A stretch of DNA of 62,919 nt. Origin: JAVVUJ01 sp964461765 (GTDB lineage Bacteria > Bacillota > Clostridia > Peptostreptococcales > Anaerovoracaceae). Shown here piece by piece: positions 7,776 to 16,074 of the stretch. Each line of letters begins with the position of its first letter. Position 1 is the stretch's first letter. The notes beneath the pieces are model-generated. The model was not told the origin of the DNA. It was given only the letters and a program-made list of their open reading frames with translations, and ran no database searches. The translations under genes were made by a program, and so were the position numbers. The stretch lies in the NCBI GenBank assembly GCA_964461765.1, contig CAYWVS010000007.1, positions 1 to 62,919 of the forward strand, written 5' to 3'.

Positions 7776-8546
7776 GTGGCAGAAAAATCATACATTCCCC
7801 CCTATCAAATTACTGATCAAATTATCCACTTGGTGGCAGATATCAGCGAACAAGTAGGTGTAATATCTACTAAAAATGGGACAGCCGTTAGTCCACAATT
7901 GCGAAGGGAAAATCAAATTAAGAGCATCCATTCTTCCCTATCTATTGAAAACAATTCCCTATCTTTGGAACAAGTAACTGATGTAATTAACGGCAAGCGT
8001 GTTCTTGGTCCTCCAAATGAAATTCGTGAGGTTAAAAATGCTTACGAAGCGTACAACCTCCTGCTTTCTTTTGATCCTTTTAGCATTGAAGATATGTTGA
8101 AGGCACATAAAATTTTAATGATGGATTTAACAAAAGAAGCCGGTCGATTTCGTTCCGGCGGGGTTGGAATATTTTCCGGTGAACAATTAGTCCACATGGC
8201 TCCTTTGGCAAATGTCGTACCAACTTTAATGAGTGACCTTGTGAATTGGCTAAAATCAACGGATGCACATCCTCTGATAAAGAGCTGTGTGTTTCACTAC
8301 GAGTTTGAATTTATTCACCCCTTTGCTGATGGTAACGGGCGAATGGGACGGATGTGGCAAACAATCCTGTTAAGCAATTGGAAACCCCTCTTTGCTTGGC
8401 TACCCGTTGAAACCTTAATCCGTGAACGACAACAGGGGTATTATAACGTCCTATCCGCCTGTGATAAAGCTGCCGATTCCACTCAATTTATTGAATATAT
8501 GCTAAGAATCATTCATGATGCTTTGGGTGAAATTTTACTAAAATGA
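7776..8546 (+). CDS. Fic family protein (putative AMP-transferase/deAMPylase)
   Basis: A 256-residue Fic-domain protein that would modify or de-modify a protein hydroxyl with AMP. The active-site loop HPFADGNGRMGR is complete at residues 181-192. An N-terminal inhibitory helix of the S-x-x-x-E-N type is seen at residues 54-59 (SLSIEN), which places it among Fic proteins autoinhibited from their own N-terminus. No separate antitoxin is therefore needed. The start is a GTG with GAGAGG about 8 bases upstream. It sits alone on the plus strand at the edge of the accessory block. The target is unknown. Confidence 0.9.
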   Translation: MAEKSYIPPYQITDQIIHLVADISEQVGVISTKNGTAVSPQLRRENQIKSIHSSLSIENNSLSLEQVTDVINGKRVLGPPNEIREVKNAYEAYNLLLSFDPFSIEDMLKAHKILMMDLTKEAGRFRSGGVGIFSGEQLVHMAPLANVVPTLMSDLVNWLKSTDAHPLIKSCVFHYEFEFIHPFADGNGRMGRMWQTILLSNWKPLFAWLPVETLIRERQQGYYNVLSACDKAADSTQFIEYMLRIIHDALGEILLK

Positions 8547-8722
8547 TGAAATGCTAAAGAACAAAAAAAGATGCAATTATCATTCCGAAAGCAATGGTAA
8601 ATCTTCGATTTATAATTAATTTTATAAAAAGTTTTAAAATACTATTACGATAAACTTAATTTTAATTTTTCTTACAGGAATAGCAACACCTATAAATGCT
8701 AATTTCTTTAATGCTTATATTT

Positions 8723-9673
8723 TTAAAAGGTTCTATCCCACAATATATATCCCGCATCTTTTAATATCTTCTTACAGGTTTCTATGGATACACCGCTTCC
8801 CATTTCGGTTTTAGCATTGATATCTCTTGGATTTCCACCGGATTCAGCATAAAGCTGATTAATACCTGCTATCAAGGTCATGTAATTGGTTTCGTGAGCG
8901 TTCATAGAAATTTTTGGTCGTACGGCAATTCTGGTAACAGCAGCAATCTTCGTAAATTCAAAAATGTCTATCATTCCATCTTTTTCCTTAGGTGTTCCTG
9001 GTATGGCCGTTCTCCTCATTACAGCCATTATGTCTACCTCATACTTGATGGCTCTATCTATTTCATCTGCAATTTGTTCATAGGTATGTTCCGGACCTAT
9101 GGGTTCCACGCAATAATATAAATTTAAGCCGGCTTCTTTAATTGCATCCAAAGTTGTTATTCTTGTGGCCAAAGATACATTGGTATCTATCCCTTCACCT
9201 AATCTACAAATATGATAGACTCCTTCAAATCCTGTTTCTTTTAACTTTCTAGCATAATTCAAGTCAAAGTCACCTATATTGGCAACTAAATCTACCTGAT
9301 TTCCAATTTCTTTTTTTACAGCTTCTCCAACACTTAAGAAATCTCTTTGGTCATAGTCGGCAGTAGTCATGAGAAAAAGTGCATGGATCCCTTTATTTGC
9401 TAAAGCTTTTGCTTCGTTTACAATATCAATTTTCGTTCTTATACTTTTACAGCATACAGAAAAATGATTCTTGCCCATGGAGCAGAATGTACAGTTTACA
9501 CTACATGGCTCTGTGTTTAATCCAATTTGTGCAAAGATATATCCTTTATTGGAAAAATCCTGCTTACTCATACTATATGATCTGTGAAGTAAATCAAAGA
9601 ATTCTTTGCTTCCATTTTTTATATTAAGCATATTTATGATTTCTTTTCTATCAATTTTGTTCATTACCCCCAT
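8723..9673 (-). CDS. BioB/PylB/HydE-like radical SAM protein
   Basis: A 316-residue radical SAM protein. The cluster-binding motif is CSVNCTFC, with the C-x3-C-x2-C spacing, near residue 58. Downstream sequences (glycine-rich strands, YYCVEPIGPEHTYEQ, then ESGGNPRD) resemble the biotin synthase/HydE/PylB group rather than SPASM or HemN types. It is the last gene of the leftward run from the corrinoid cluster, 135 bp after the CobW-like gene, with GGAGG before the ATG. PylB makes methylornithine for pyrrolysine, but no other pyl gene is seen and the MttB proteins here have no in-frame UAG. Another role, such as cofactor or substrate modification, is therefore more likely. The product is unknown. 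Confidence 0.8.
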   Translation of the reverse strand: MGVMNKIDRKEIINMLNIKNGSKEFFDLLHRSYSMSKQDFSNKGYIFAQIGLNTEPCSVNCTFCSMGKNHFSVCCKSIRTKIDIVNEAKALANKGIHALFLMTTADYDQRDFLSVGEAVKKEIGNQVDLVANIGDFDLNYARKLKETGFEGVYHICRLGEGIDTNVSLATRITTLDAIKEAGLNLYYCVEPIGPEHTYEQIADEIDRAIKYEVDIMAVMRRTAIPGTPKEKDGMIDIFEFTKIAAVTRIAVRPKISMNAHETNYMTLIAGINQLYAESGGNPRDINAKTEMGSGVSIETCKKILKDAGYILWDRTF

Positions 9674-9808
9674 TCGTTTTCCTCCATTTTCATTTTGCTT
9701 TTGATTTTAGTTCTTTGATATTTCATATTCTATATTTGATGGTATTTCTATATAATCAAAAATTTTAAACTTAATAGAATTTTTATTTTTTTACTATTTT
9801 ATTTGTAT

Positions 9809-10726
9809 TTACAAGTGCAACAATCCATCTAAGCATGTGTTACTTTCTTGAACAATGCGACTCAAAAGTTTAATACCTACAGAAGAAATTGCTACAATTT
9901 CTGTATTTATAAGTGGTTCATTCCATTCTGACATAATAATGTTTTTACCTACTGCACTAATCTGTAAATTCCCATGATCAGTTTTGGCAAAACCTTTAAT
10001 TCTATAAGTATCCGGTGCAATATTTTCCATAAATTCTTGTATTTTTTTTCTTGGTAATATGGTGTCAGCTTTCATGACAAAAGTTTTAGGTCTATTTTCA
10101 ACGGTATTAGTGCTATCCATGGCTATTTTACCTACAGGGACAAGTCCTTCCACCAGCTCTTTAATATCAATTTTGCAAAAAGAAGTGATTACAATTTCCA
10201 TACTTAGATTTAATTCACTTATTTTTTTTGATACTTTTTTTATCTTATCTTCATTAACCAAATCTGCTTTATTAATTATTCCAACACTGCTGTATTGTAC
10301 TTGATGATCAAGTGCAGGCAACATGTCGCTTAATTCCAAAAAATTTTCAGGATCCACAACACATATGGCGCCTTTATAATCATATTGACATTTTATCTGC
10401 GATGAAATAGCATCTACAATTTGTGCCATACTTGCAGGATCTGCAAGGCCTGATGCTTCAATAAATAAATATTGCAAATTATTTATAGACATGTTTATTA
10501 AACTATTTATAAAGTTTTCTTTTATGCAAGAACAAAAGATAGAACCATTGCTTAATTCTGCAACTTTAAATTCTTTTTCTTTTATCAATACTGCATCAAT
10601 ATTGATTTCTCCAAATTCATTGACAATAACTCCTATTTTTTCTTCTTTATAGATCTCAAGAATTTTTTTTAATAACGTAGTCTTTCCCGCTCCTAAAAAA
10701 CCTGTTAATAATATAAGTTTTGTCAT
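9809..10726 (-). CDS. CobW/COG0523-type GTPase
   Basis: A 305-residue G3E GTPase. The P-loop GFLGAGKTTLLKK is at residues 9-21 and the guanine-specificity NKAD is present. Family members usually carry a C-x-C-C metal site. Here the equivalent stretch is NGSIFCSC, with Cys65 and Cys67, so the usual triplet is altered. Members are metallochaperones or act in B12-related maturation, and relatives occur beside corrinoid methyltransferases. That context suggests delivery of a metal or activation of the corrinoid or zinc methyltransferase. A hairpin separates it from the UroD-like gene upstream. Confidence 0.85.
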   Translation of the reverse strand: MTKLILLTGFLGAGKTTLLKKILEIYKEEKIGVIVNEFGEINIDAVLIKEKEFKVAELSNGSIFCSCIKENFINSLINMSINNLQYLFIEASGLADPASMAQIVDAISSQIKCQYDYKGAICVVDPENFLELSDMLPALDHQVQYSSVGIINKADLVNEDKIKKVSKKISELNLSMEIVITSFCKIDIKELVEGLVPVGKIAMDSTNTVENRPKTFVMKADTILPRKKIQEFMENIAPDTYRIKGFAKTDHGNLQISAVGKNIIMSEWNEPLINTEIVAISSVGIKLLSRIVQESNTCLDGLLHL

Positions 10727-10767
10727 GATCTTTTCTACCTTTCTATGGTCTATTTCTGCAATTGTTT

Positions 10768-10809
10768 AAAGTAAAGGGGATGACACTTAAAGACATCCAC
10801 CCTTACTTT
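10768..10809 (-). terminator. hairpin between the UroD-like and CobW-like genes
   Basis: AAAGTAA..GGGGATG and CATCCACCCTTACTTT form a long imperfect stem over an 11-base loop. It lacks a clean T-run on either side, so it may be a leaky attenuator or an RNA-processing site that lowers expression of the two downstream genes. Confidence 0.45.
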
Positions 10810-10821
10810 AGCATTTAAAGA

Positions 10822-12228
10822 TTACATTTTGTTTCTTTTTTTATTTGAATATTCCTGAATTGTGCTTACGAACTCCGCTTTACTAGGAATGATAGACACC
10901 CATTTTATATCACCATCCACACACATGGTTGGTAGGTTGGTCAACCCCATTTTTCTGGTTCTTGCAATGTCTTCCTTTATGAAATATTTGTATACCCTAT
11001 ATTCGGCAATATCTTTAATTTCATCAAAGGTATCAATTACGCTGTTTAACATATAGGTACATGCGGCACATTGGTCAGGGTCTAATAAAAACAGTTCAAT
11101 AATAACTTTTTCTGATTCTTTATAATTAGGTATCTCTACTTCGATGTCATCTACAGTAGCCTCATAATTTTTTATTAGCTCTTTAGCACTATCCGGTTTC
11201 TTTGCTGCTTGTGCACATGCAACTGTGTTCTCTATGGGAGTGTCATATGGCATATCGCACCCAGGGCTTAATATGAAATTTCTCCCCCCTACATTTTCAA
11301 CTATTTCAATTACACTTTTCATATTGTCTTTTTGATTTCCCAATAGCATTGTAGTGGTTAATGGAATATTGCCACCTAAACAAATATTATATTTGTCTGT
11401 AATTTCTTTAGCCTTTAAGAGATTTACATTCTCATCAACCGCAATCCCATCCGGACTCATTTTACACATTACTTCGATTTGATTTGTTGCATTACCACAT
11501 ACAAAAAAGCTAGAATATGCGCCTTTGCTTCTAATGAAATCAAACACCGCCTTAAAGGAGTCAGACATTAAATTCTCAATATGTTTTGGTGAAACTTGGC
11601 TAACCAAGGGATCCACCACTGCAATAACATCCATACCTGCGGCTATGTACATATCAGACATCTTAACTGCTACTTCAGCACAAAAACCAATCAATTCCTT
11701 AACGTATTCCGGATCTTTCATCATATCCATAAAGATTTCACTGCCTCTGAGATGTGAGGCTAATGTAAACGGTCCGCAAATTAGTCCATATAGGGCTACA
11801 TCATTACCGATTTCCTTTTTTATCCTCTTCATAGCATCTAGAATCATAGGAATTCTACCTGATTGCTCATTTGGAATTTGGCATACGCAAGGAATTCCGG
11901 GCTTTGTATCCGGGGGCGAACATTCAGATATTGTCTTTGCGCCGGCAAGTGGATGGGATTTGACAGATGGGGGGTTATTTTTTGCCCAAAGTAAGTCACA
12001 TCCTAAGATTTCCGCTTCTACTTGAAGATCAAAGATGATTGGCATTCCATCCGGCTCATACATTTTTTTTACTTCAAGTAATGCATCGACCAATTTGTCC
12101 CCTTCCTTCAACATTTCTTCTGCATTATAGCCCTTCAATTTTCCTGCGTGTACACCCGCAAATGGTACCCAGGGTACCTCGGAAATTTCTTCATGTCTTA
12201 ATGCTTTTAAAATTAGTTCTTTACTCAT
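10822..12228 (-). CDS. UroD/MtaA-family methyltransferase fused to a C-terminal thioredoxin-like domain
   Basis: The first ~345 of 468 residues form a uroporphyrinogen-decarboxylase-type barrel of the MtaA/MtbA/CmuA methyltransferase group, which move methyl groups between a corrinoid protein and a thiol or folate. MtaA enzymes bind zinc with H-x-C and a distant Cys. Here Cys244 (in FFVCGN) and Cys324 (in SPGCDMPYDTP) are present, but the His position is Phe242. Residues ~370-468 form a second domain with DPDQCAACTYML (CxxC at 387-390) and NLPTMCVDG, where Pro precedes the strand as in thioredoxins. A redox partner domain fused to a methyltransferase is unusual. A Firmicute acceptor would more likely be tetrahydrofolate than coenzyme M, but this is inference. 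Confidence 0.85.
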   Translation of the reverse strand: MSKELILKALRHEEISEVPWVPFAGVHAGKLKGYNAEEMLKEGDKLVDALLEVKKMYEPDGMPIIFDLQVEAEILGCDLLWAKNNPPSVKSHPLAGAKTISECSPPDTKPGIPCVCQIPNEQSGRIPMILDAMKRIKKEIGNDVALYGLICGPFTLASHLRGSEIFMDMMKDPEYVKELIGFCAEVAVKMSDMYIAAGMDVIAVVDPLVSQVSPKHIENLMSDSFKAVFDFIRSKGAYSSFFVCGNATNQIEVMCKMSPDGIAVDENVNLLKAKEITDKYNICLGGNIPLTTTMLLGNQKDNMKSVIEIVENVGGRNFILSPGCDMPYDTPIENTVACAQAAKKPDSAKELIKNYEATVDDIEVEIPNYKESEKVIIELFLLDPDQCAACTYMLNSVIDTFDEIKDIAEYRVYKYFIKEDIARTRKMGLTNLPTMCVDGDIKWVSIIPSKAEFVSTIQEYSNKKRNKM

Positions 12229-12262
12229 TTTTTACCTCCTATTTCAATTACCAAAAAAATAT

Positions 12263-13027
12263 TTATAAATTGATAGCACATTCTAACCCAATTGTTAAAA
12301 ATCCTTCTCTGTCCTCACAGGCTTCGGATACGCTTCCTCTCATTTCCCATCGCACACTGTCAAGATTATCTTCCGAGTAAAAAAATTGACCAAATTTTAT
12401 ATTTCGAAATTTAGCTACTGCTTGCATGGCGGTAAATTCCATATCAACTACTTGGCATCCCTGTTCTTTTCGTCTTTGCATTTTATCTTTGGTTTCTCTG
12501 TAGATAGCATCTGTAGTCCAAGTTTTAGTACATGTAAACGGATAATTGGTTTGTACCATAGTTTCCATCATTGATTTAATCACGTTTTTATCTGCTTCCA
12601 CTTCAGTGCTTGCAGGCATATAATGATAGCTAGTACCTTCGTCTCTCACACCTGCATAGGGAATAATAATATCCCCCAATCCGATCTGGTGATCTAGTAC
12701 ACCGCAGGATCCTATCAACATTAACTTTTTCAGACCCTTTGAAATCATTTCTTCAAACTGCATTACAGCTGCCGGCGCACCTACTCTTGACCGATAAACC
12801 AATATTTTTTTCTCTTTATAAACTATTTCAAATATGGGAATTTTACCTTCCTCAGCTTCGTAATAATCAATTATTTTTTCCGGAAAATTAGCTAATATTT
12901 TCATTAAAAGTCTTTGTGAAAAGCAAGAAAAACCTATTTCCGGAAAATCTTTTTTGGATGGAGATATGAAATGAGGTTCTAAAATTGCATTTTTATTTTG
13001 ATCAAAGTCTAAAAGAATACATTCTAT
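12263..13027 (-). CDS. nucleoside phosphorylase family protein, probable non-standard start codon
   Basis: A purine/uridine phosphorylase fold protein. GSCGVLD and the family motif VVDMEFTAM are present. The first ATG (12902-12904) has no ribosome site and would omit the N-terminus. The frame stays open for 41 more codons upstream, reading IECILLDFDQNKNAILEPHF and so on, which resembles the N-terminus of ~250-residue family members. GGAGG sits at 13040-13036, and the only in-frame codons at good spacing are three ATA codons. The one at 13027 is 8 bases from GGAGG. I therefore infer an AUA (or AUU at 13018) start, or a sequence error. It lies between the 182-residue unknown and the UroD-like gene, so it belongs to the same unit. 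Substrate is unknown. Confidence 0.7.
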   Translation of the reverse strand: MECILLDFDQNKNAILEPHFISPSKKDFPEIGFSCFSQRLLMKILANFPEKIIDYYEAEEGKIPIFEIVYKEKKILVYRSRVGAPAAVMQFEEMISKGLKKLMLIGSCGVLDHQIGLGDIIIPYAGVRDEGTSYHYMPASTEVEADKNVIKSMMETMVQTNYPFTCTKTWTTDAIYRETKDKMQRRKEQGCQVVDMEFTAMQAVAKFRNIKFGQFFYSEDNLDSVRWEMRGSVSEACEDREGFLTIGLECAINL

Positions 13028-13029
13028 TA

Positions 13030-13578
13030 TTATCGCCTCCTTCTAATACTGCCATTGTCAGCAGGAATGGTGATATATCTAACCTTATGTCCTGCTTCAT
13101 ACTTTCCATAATAAGCGATCCAAAATGGTCTAAAAATACTTTTGCAAGAAATTACTTTAGCTTCGGGAATTCCCCCAATGATTCTGTGCACAACCCTGTG
13201 GGCAAGTTTCTTAGCATTTTTTTCTAAAACATCATTGGAGAAGTTTGAATATTGTATTTGATCATCTGGGGAGAATTCCCTTTCCTCTGTCTCTGGAAGG
13301 TCTGTAACAATTGCAACTCCACCCGATGTTCCATTCCCTATAGCCAGAATGTTTTTTCTGATAATCTCTTCACTTTCTGCACCGCTGATCAGTCTTTTAA
13401 TTACTGATACCTTTCCGGTTACTTCTACGTCAATCAGCTTATATTCAATATATCGAAGTTCTAATTTGCTCAATGGCATGGAATAAAAAATAATTTTCCA
13501 AATCGGATTTCCTTTTTTACTTGCAATTTCTTCAGCTTCTTTTTCTGACATAACCATTTTAAAAAATAAATTTTCCAT
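13030..13578 (-). CDS. uncharacterised 182-residue protein of the corrinoid cluster
   Basis: I do not recognise a family. The protein is soluble, mixed alpha/beta, with no signal peptide. It has a glycine-rich stretch GNGTSGGVAIVTDL near residue 103 and a basic C-terminus ending RRRR. GAAGGG precedes the ATG. Its stop overlaps the ribosome-site region of the nucleoside phosphorylase gene, indicating co-translation. It is separated from the symporter genes by 171 bp that include an inverted repeat, so it may begin a second transcription unit with the phosphorylase, UroD-like, CobW-like and radical SAM genes. Confidence 0.7.
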   Translation of the reverse strand: MENLFFKMVMSEKEAEEIASKKGNPIWKIIFYSMPLSKLELRYIEYKLIDVEVTGKVSVIKRLISGAESEEIIRKNILAIGNGTSGGVAIVTDLPETEEREFSPDDQIQYSNFSNDVLEKNAKKLAHRVVHRIIGGIPEAKVISCKSIFRPFWIAYYGKYEAGHKVRYITIPADNGSIRRRR

Positions 13579-13674
13579 AGTATTATCCCTTCAATATGCA
13601 GCTAATTAAAGTACAATGAACGACAAATTTAAAAAACAACTTGACAAAAGTTTAAAAATATGGTTTATTTTTTT

Positions 13675-13719
13675 TAGCAAAAAGGGAGTACTGTTCACGT
13701 TAATCTCCCTATTTTGCTA
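13675..13719. repeat. inverted repeat between the symporter pair and the 182-residue gene
   Basis: TAGCAAAAAGGGAG (13675-13688) and CTCCCTATTTTGCTA (13705-13719) pair with a single bulge. The T-run lies on the wrong side for termination of the minus-strand transcript, so an RNA-processing or stability element is more likely than a classical terminator. Confidence 0.45.
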
Positions 13720-13749
13720 ATAACTTATGGGCAGATAATATTGTCGCTT

Positions 13750-14001
13750 TTATCTGCTCTTGTTTTTTTGACCTTTAAAAAAATCTAATAAAGTAAGGAC
13801 ATAGTTGATGAATACTACCCAGACAATACCGAGTAGTGTAAATGGGAATGCATACATAATAAGAACATCTATCTTATAATATATTGATGAAAAGATTACT
13901 GCACATACTACAAAATATGCCATTACTAATAAACCATCTTTCCCAAGCCACTCAATTTTGTCAATATGTTCTATTATTTTTTTATCTTCTAAATTATCCA
14001 T
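13750..14001 (-). CDS. two-helix membrane protein, probable small partner of the symporter
   Basis: An 83-residue protein with two membrane segments (LLVMAYFVVCAVIFSSIYY and a second around residues 48-70) and charged ends. It follows the sodium:solute symporter by 15 bp with its own GGAG. Some symporters of this superfamily, such as the pantothenate permease with YhdT, are paired with a small two-helix protein. By size and position this looks like such a partner. The family assignment itself is not certain. Confidence 0.6.
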   Translation of the reverse strand: MDNLEDKKIIEHIDKIEWLGKDGLLVMAYFVVCAVIFSSIYYKIDVLIMYAFPFTLLGIVWVVFINYVLTLLDFFKGQKNKSR

Positions 14002-14016
14002 ACCGACTCCTTCATT

Positions 14017-15411
14017 TTAATTAACTTCCAGGTATTCTTCTGTTTCTATACTTTTTCCTATATTATTACCGATGGCAAATAAAACTATAGACAGACCGAA
14101 AGCAATTGGAAGTGGTTCCATGTCACCAATTGGGAAATTATATAGATAAATATAACTTGCCATTCCTCCGATCATGCTTAAAAATCCTCCTGCCGGAGTC
14201 TTCTTTCCTTTGTAAAGTAATGCTCCTACAATAGGTACAACACCTCCTGCTGCCCATACACTTGATGTAATGTAAAAGATATCCATTGCAACTGTAAATC
14301 TAAATGCAATCGCCAATCCTGCGATTCCCATTGCAACAACTGCTAATCTAGAAACAAATAATATTTCTTTTTGACTAACATTATTTTTTATTTTTCCATA
14401 TATATCATATGCAAAAATCGTTGCGGCACAAAGAAAGTAGCTATCTAAAACAGAAATTGCAGAACCGATTAATGCTACAACAAACAAAGCTTTTACTCCT
14501 GGGGGTAATGATTCCAATACTAAAGTAACATAACCTAAACCAGGATCTAAGTCAGGATGTATCACATCAACCATCATGCCGGTGGCGCAAAGTACAATAT
14601 CAAATATTACCCAAATCAAAAGACAGATAAGCATTGCGCGCCTTCCTGATGCGGGAGAGTCCGATGCAGAAAATCTTTGATAAAATGCAGGATCTGCATA
14701 TACCACAATACCTAAAATAATGAATGTAATCACCTGAGTAGGAGTTAATCCTCCTATGGGATCCAGTAGTTCCGGTTTGTCAATTAGTGCAGATTGAACA
14801 GCTTCCCATCCGCCCATATCTGCCCATCTGAGAGGAACCGTCATAGCAACTGCTGTTCCTAAAAAGAAAAACATTAACATATCAGTTACTGCTACACCCA
14901 TTAATCCTGCTGCAACGGCGATAGCGATTACAATTGTAACCACTATGCCTCCTGTTACTAAATATGGTGCATTCCACGCTACCTTACCTACGAACCCTGC
15001 TGTAGTAAGACTGCCGAATTGTGATGAGTAAACAATTAACAAAATAGCTCCTATAAAGGCAACGGATTTTCCATAGGTTTTTCCTAATAACTCTGGAACA
15101 GTCAGTTCTGTTCTCACCTGCATCTTAGGACCAACCCACAGAGCCATGGGCATTCTGCTTAAATGAGCAGTTACGCACCAACAAAGCCACATGGATAACC
15201 CAAATAGAGCAAACCATTCTACAGATCCAAGGGTTCCCACACCTCCATACCATGTTGCCACAAGTGTGCCAACTGTAAGTGACCAAGGGAGAGATTTATT
15301 GCACACAAAGTAGCTTTCCATATCCTGAACTGTTCTGGAAAAGTATACAGCAATTGCAATCATACCTATAACAGCAATAATTACCACTATGTTATCTAAT
15401 GTAGTTAACAT
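14017..15411 (-). CDS. sodium:solute symporter family (SSS) transporter
   Basis: A 464-residue polytopic membrane protein with about 13 hydrophobic segments. It fits the SSS/LeuT-fold family: GGVGTLGSVEWFALFG in the first third and an unwound glycine-rich region. Positions such as FYQRFSASDSPASGRRA are typical of the loop after helix 6. It probably imports the substrate of the methyltransferase cluster with sodium. It directly follows the corrinoid protein gene (25 bp), and its small partner follows it. Substrate specificity cannot be read from sequence. Confidence 0.9.
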   Translation of the reverse strand: MLTTLDNIVVIIAVIGMIAIAVYFSRTVQDMESYFVCNKSLPWSLTVGTLVATWYGGVGTLGSVEWFALFGLSMWLCWCVTAHLSRMPMALWVGPKMQVRTELTVPELLGKTYGKSVAFIGAILLIVYSSQFGSLTTAGFVGKVAWNAPYLVTGGIVVTIVIAIAVAAGLMGVAVTDMLMFFFLGTAVAMTVPLRWADMGGWEAVQSALIDKPELLDPIGGLTPTQVITFIILGIVVYADPAFYQRFSASDSPASGRRAMLICLLIWVIFDIVLCATGMMVDVIHPDLDPGLGYVTLVLESLPPGVKALFVVALIGSAISVLDSYFLCAATIFAYDIYGKIKNNVSQKEILFVSRLAVVAMGIAGLAIAFRFTVAMDIFYITSSVWAAGGVVPIVGALLYKGKKTPAGGFLSMIGGMASYIYLYNFPIGDMEPLPIAFGLSIVLFAIGNNIGKSIETEEYLEVN

Positions 15412-15436
15412 AATAAACTCCTTTCACTATTACTGC

Positions 15437-16057
15437 TTATTTCCCTAAGCTCTTTAATAATTCTACAGCATTTGCAGCATCATGAGAATACTTTGCTCCT
15501 ATGGTCTTAGCATACTCCTCAGAGACCGGCGCGCCTCCTACAAGGGGAATTGCCTTAATACCTTCCTCGTTCATTGCTTTAATTATTTCTTGCATTTCTG
15601 TCATGGTTGTTGTAAGCATTGCGGACATACCAACAAAATCAGCATTATTTTCTTTTGCTGCTTTTATAAAGCTTTCTATGGGTACATCAACCCCCAGGTC
15701 AATTACTTTATAACCTGCCCCTTCAATCATCATGGCCACAAGCTTCTTGCCAATATCATGCAAATCACCTTTTACTGTTCCAATAACTACAGTTCCTCTT
15801 GACGAATCCTCTCCGGCCGCTTGCAAATCAGGTTTTATGATCTCCATTCCTATATGCATTGTGCTTGCAGCCATTAATACCTCTGGAACAAAAACTTCTC
15901 CTTCTGAAAACTTTTTGCCTAACACATCCATTCCCTTAAGAAGTCCCTCATTAAGTATCTCCTGTGCTGAGATTCCCTGTGCTTTCGCATCATTTACCAG
16001 TCCTGTGATTGAATCCAAATCAAAATTTTCTACTGCTTGAGCAATTTTATTTAACAT
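15437..16057 (-). CDS. corrinoid (B12-binding) methyl-carrier protein, MttC/MtaC-like
   Basis: This 206-residue protein has an N-terminal helical cap (~1-85) and a C-terminal cobalamin-binding Rossmann domain. The axial-ligand motif D-x-H-x-x-G is at Asp98-His100-Gly103 (GTVKGDLHDIGKKL), with downstream MSAMLTTTM and VGGAPVSEEYA lining the nucleotide tail. It would carry the methyl group on cobalt between MttB-type proteins and a second methyltransferase. It lies 17 bp after mttB copy 1 with GGAGGG upstream. It is the only corrinoid protein in the window and may serve both MttB paralogs. Confidence 0.95.
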   Translation of the reverse strand: MLNKIAQAVENFDLDSITGLVNDAKAQGISAQEILNEGLLKGMDVLGKKFSEGEVFVPEVLMAASTMHIGMEIIKPDLQAAGEDSSRGTVVIGTVKGDLHDIGKKLVAMMIEGAGYKVIDLGVDVPIESFIKAAKENNADFVGMSAMLTTTMTEMQEIIKAMNEEGIKAIPLVGGAPVSEEYAKTIGAKYSHDAANAVELLKSLGK

Positions 16058-16074
16058 TTTAATTCCCTCCTTTT

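Noticed and set aside
11525..12025. 166-codon plus-strand frame opposite the UroD-like gene
   Set aside because: Antisense shadow; no ribosome site and no protein-like motifs, while the minus strand is clearly coding.
13675..13719. Terminator of the symporter operon
   Set aside because: The T-run lies before, not after, the hairpin in the transcribed direction, so it is listed only as an inverted repeat.
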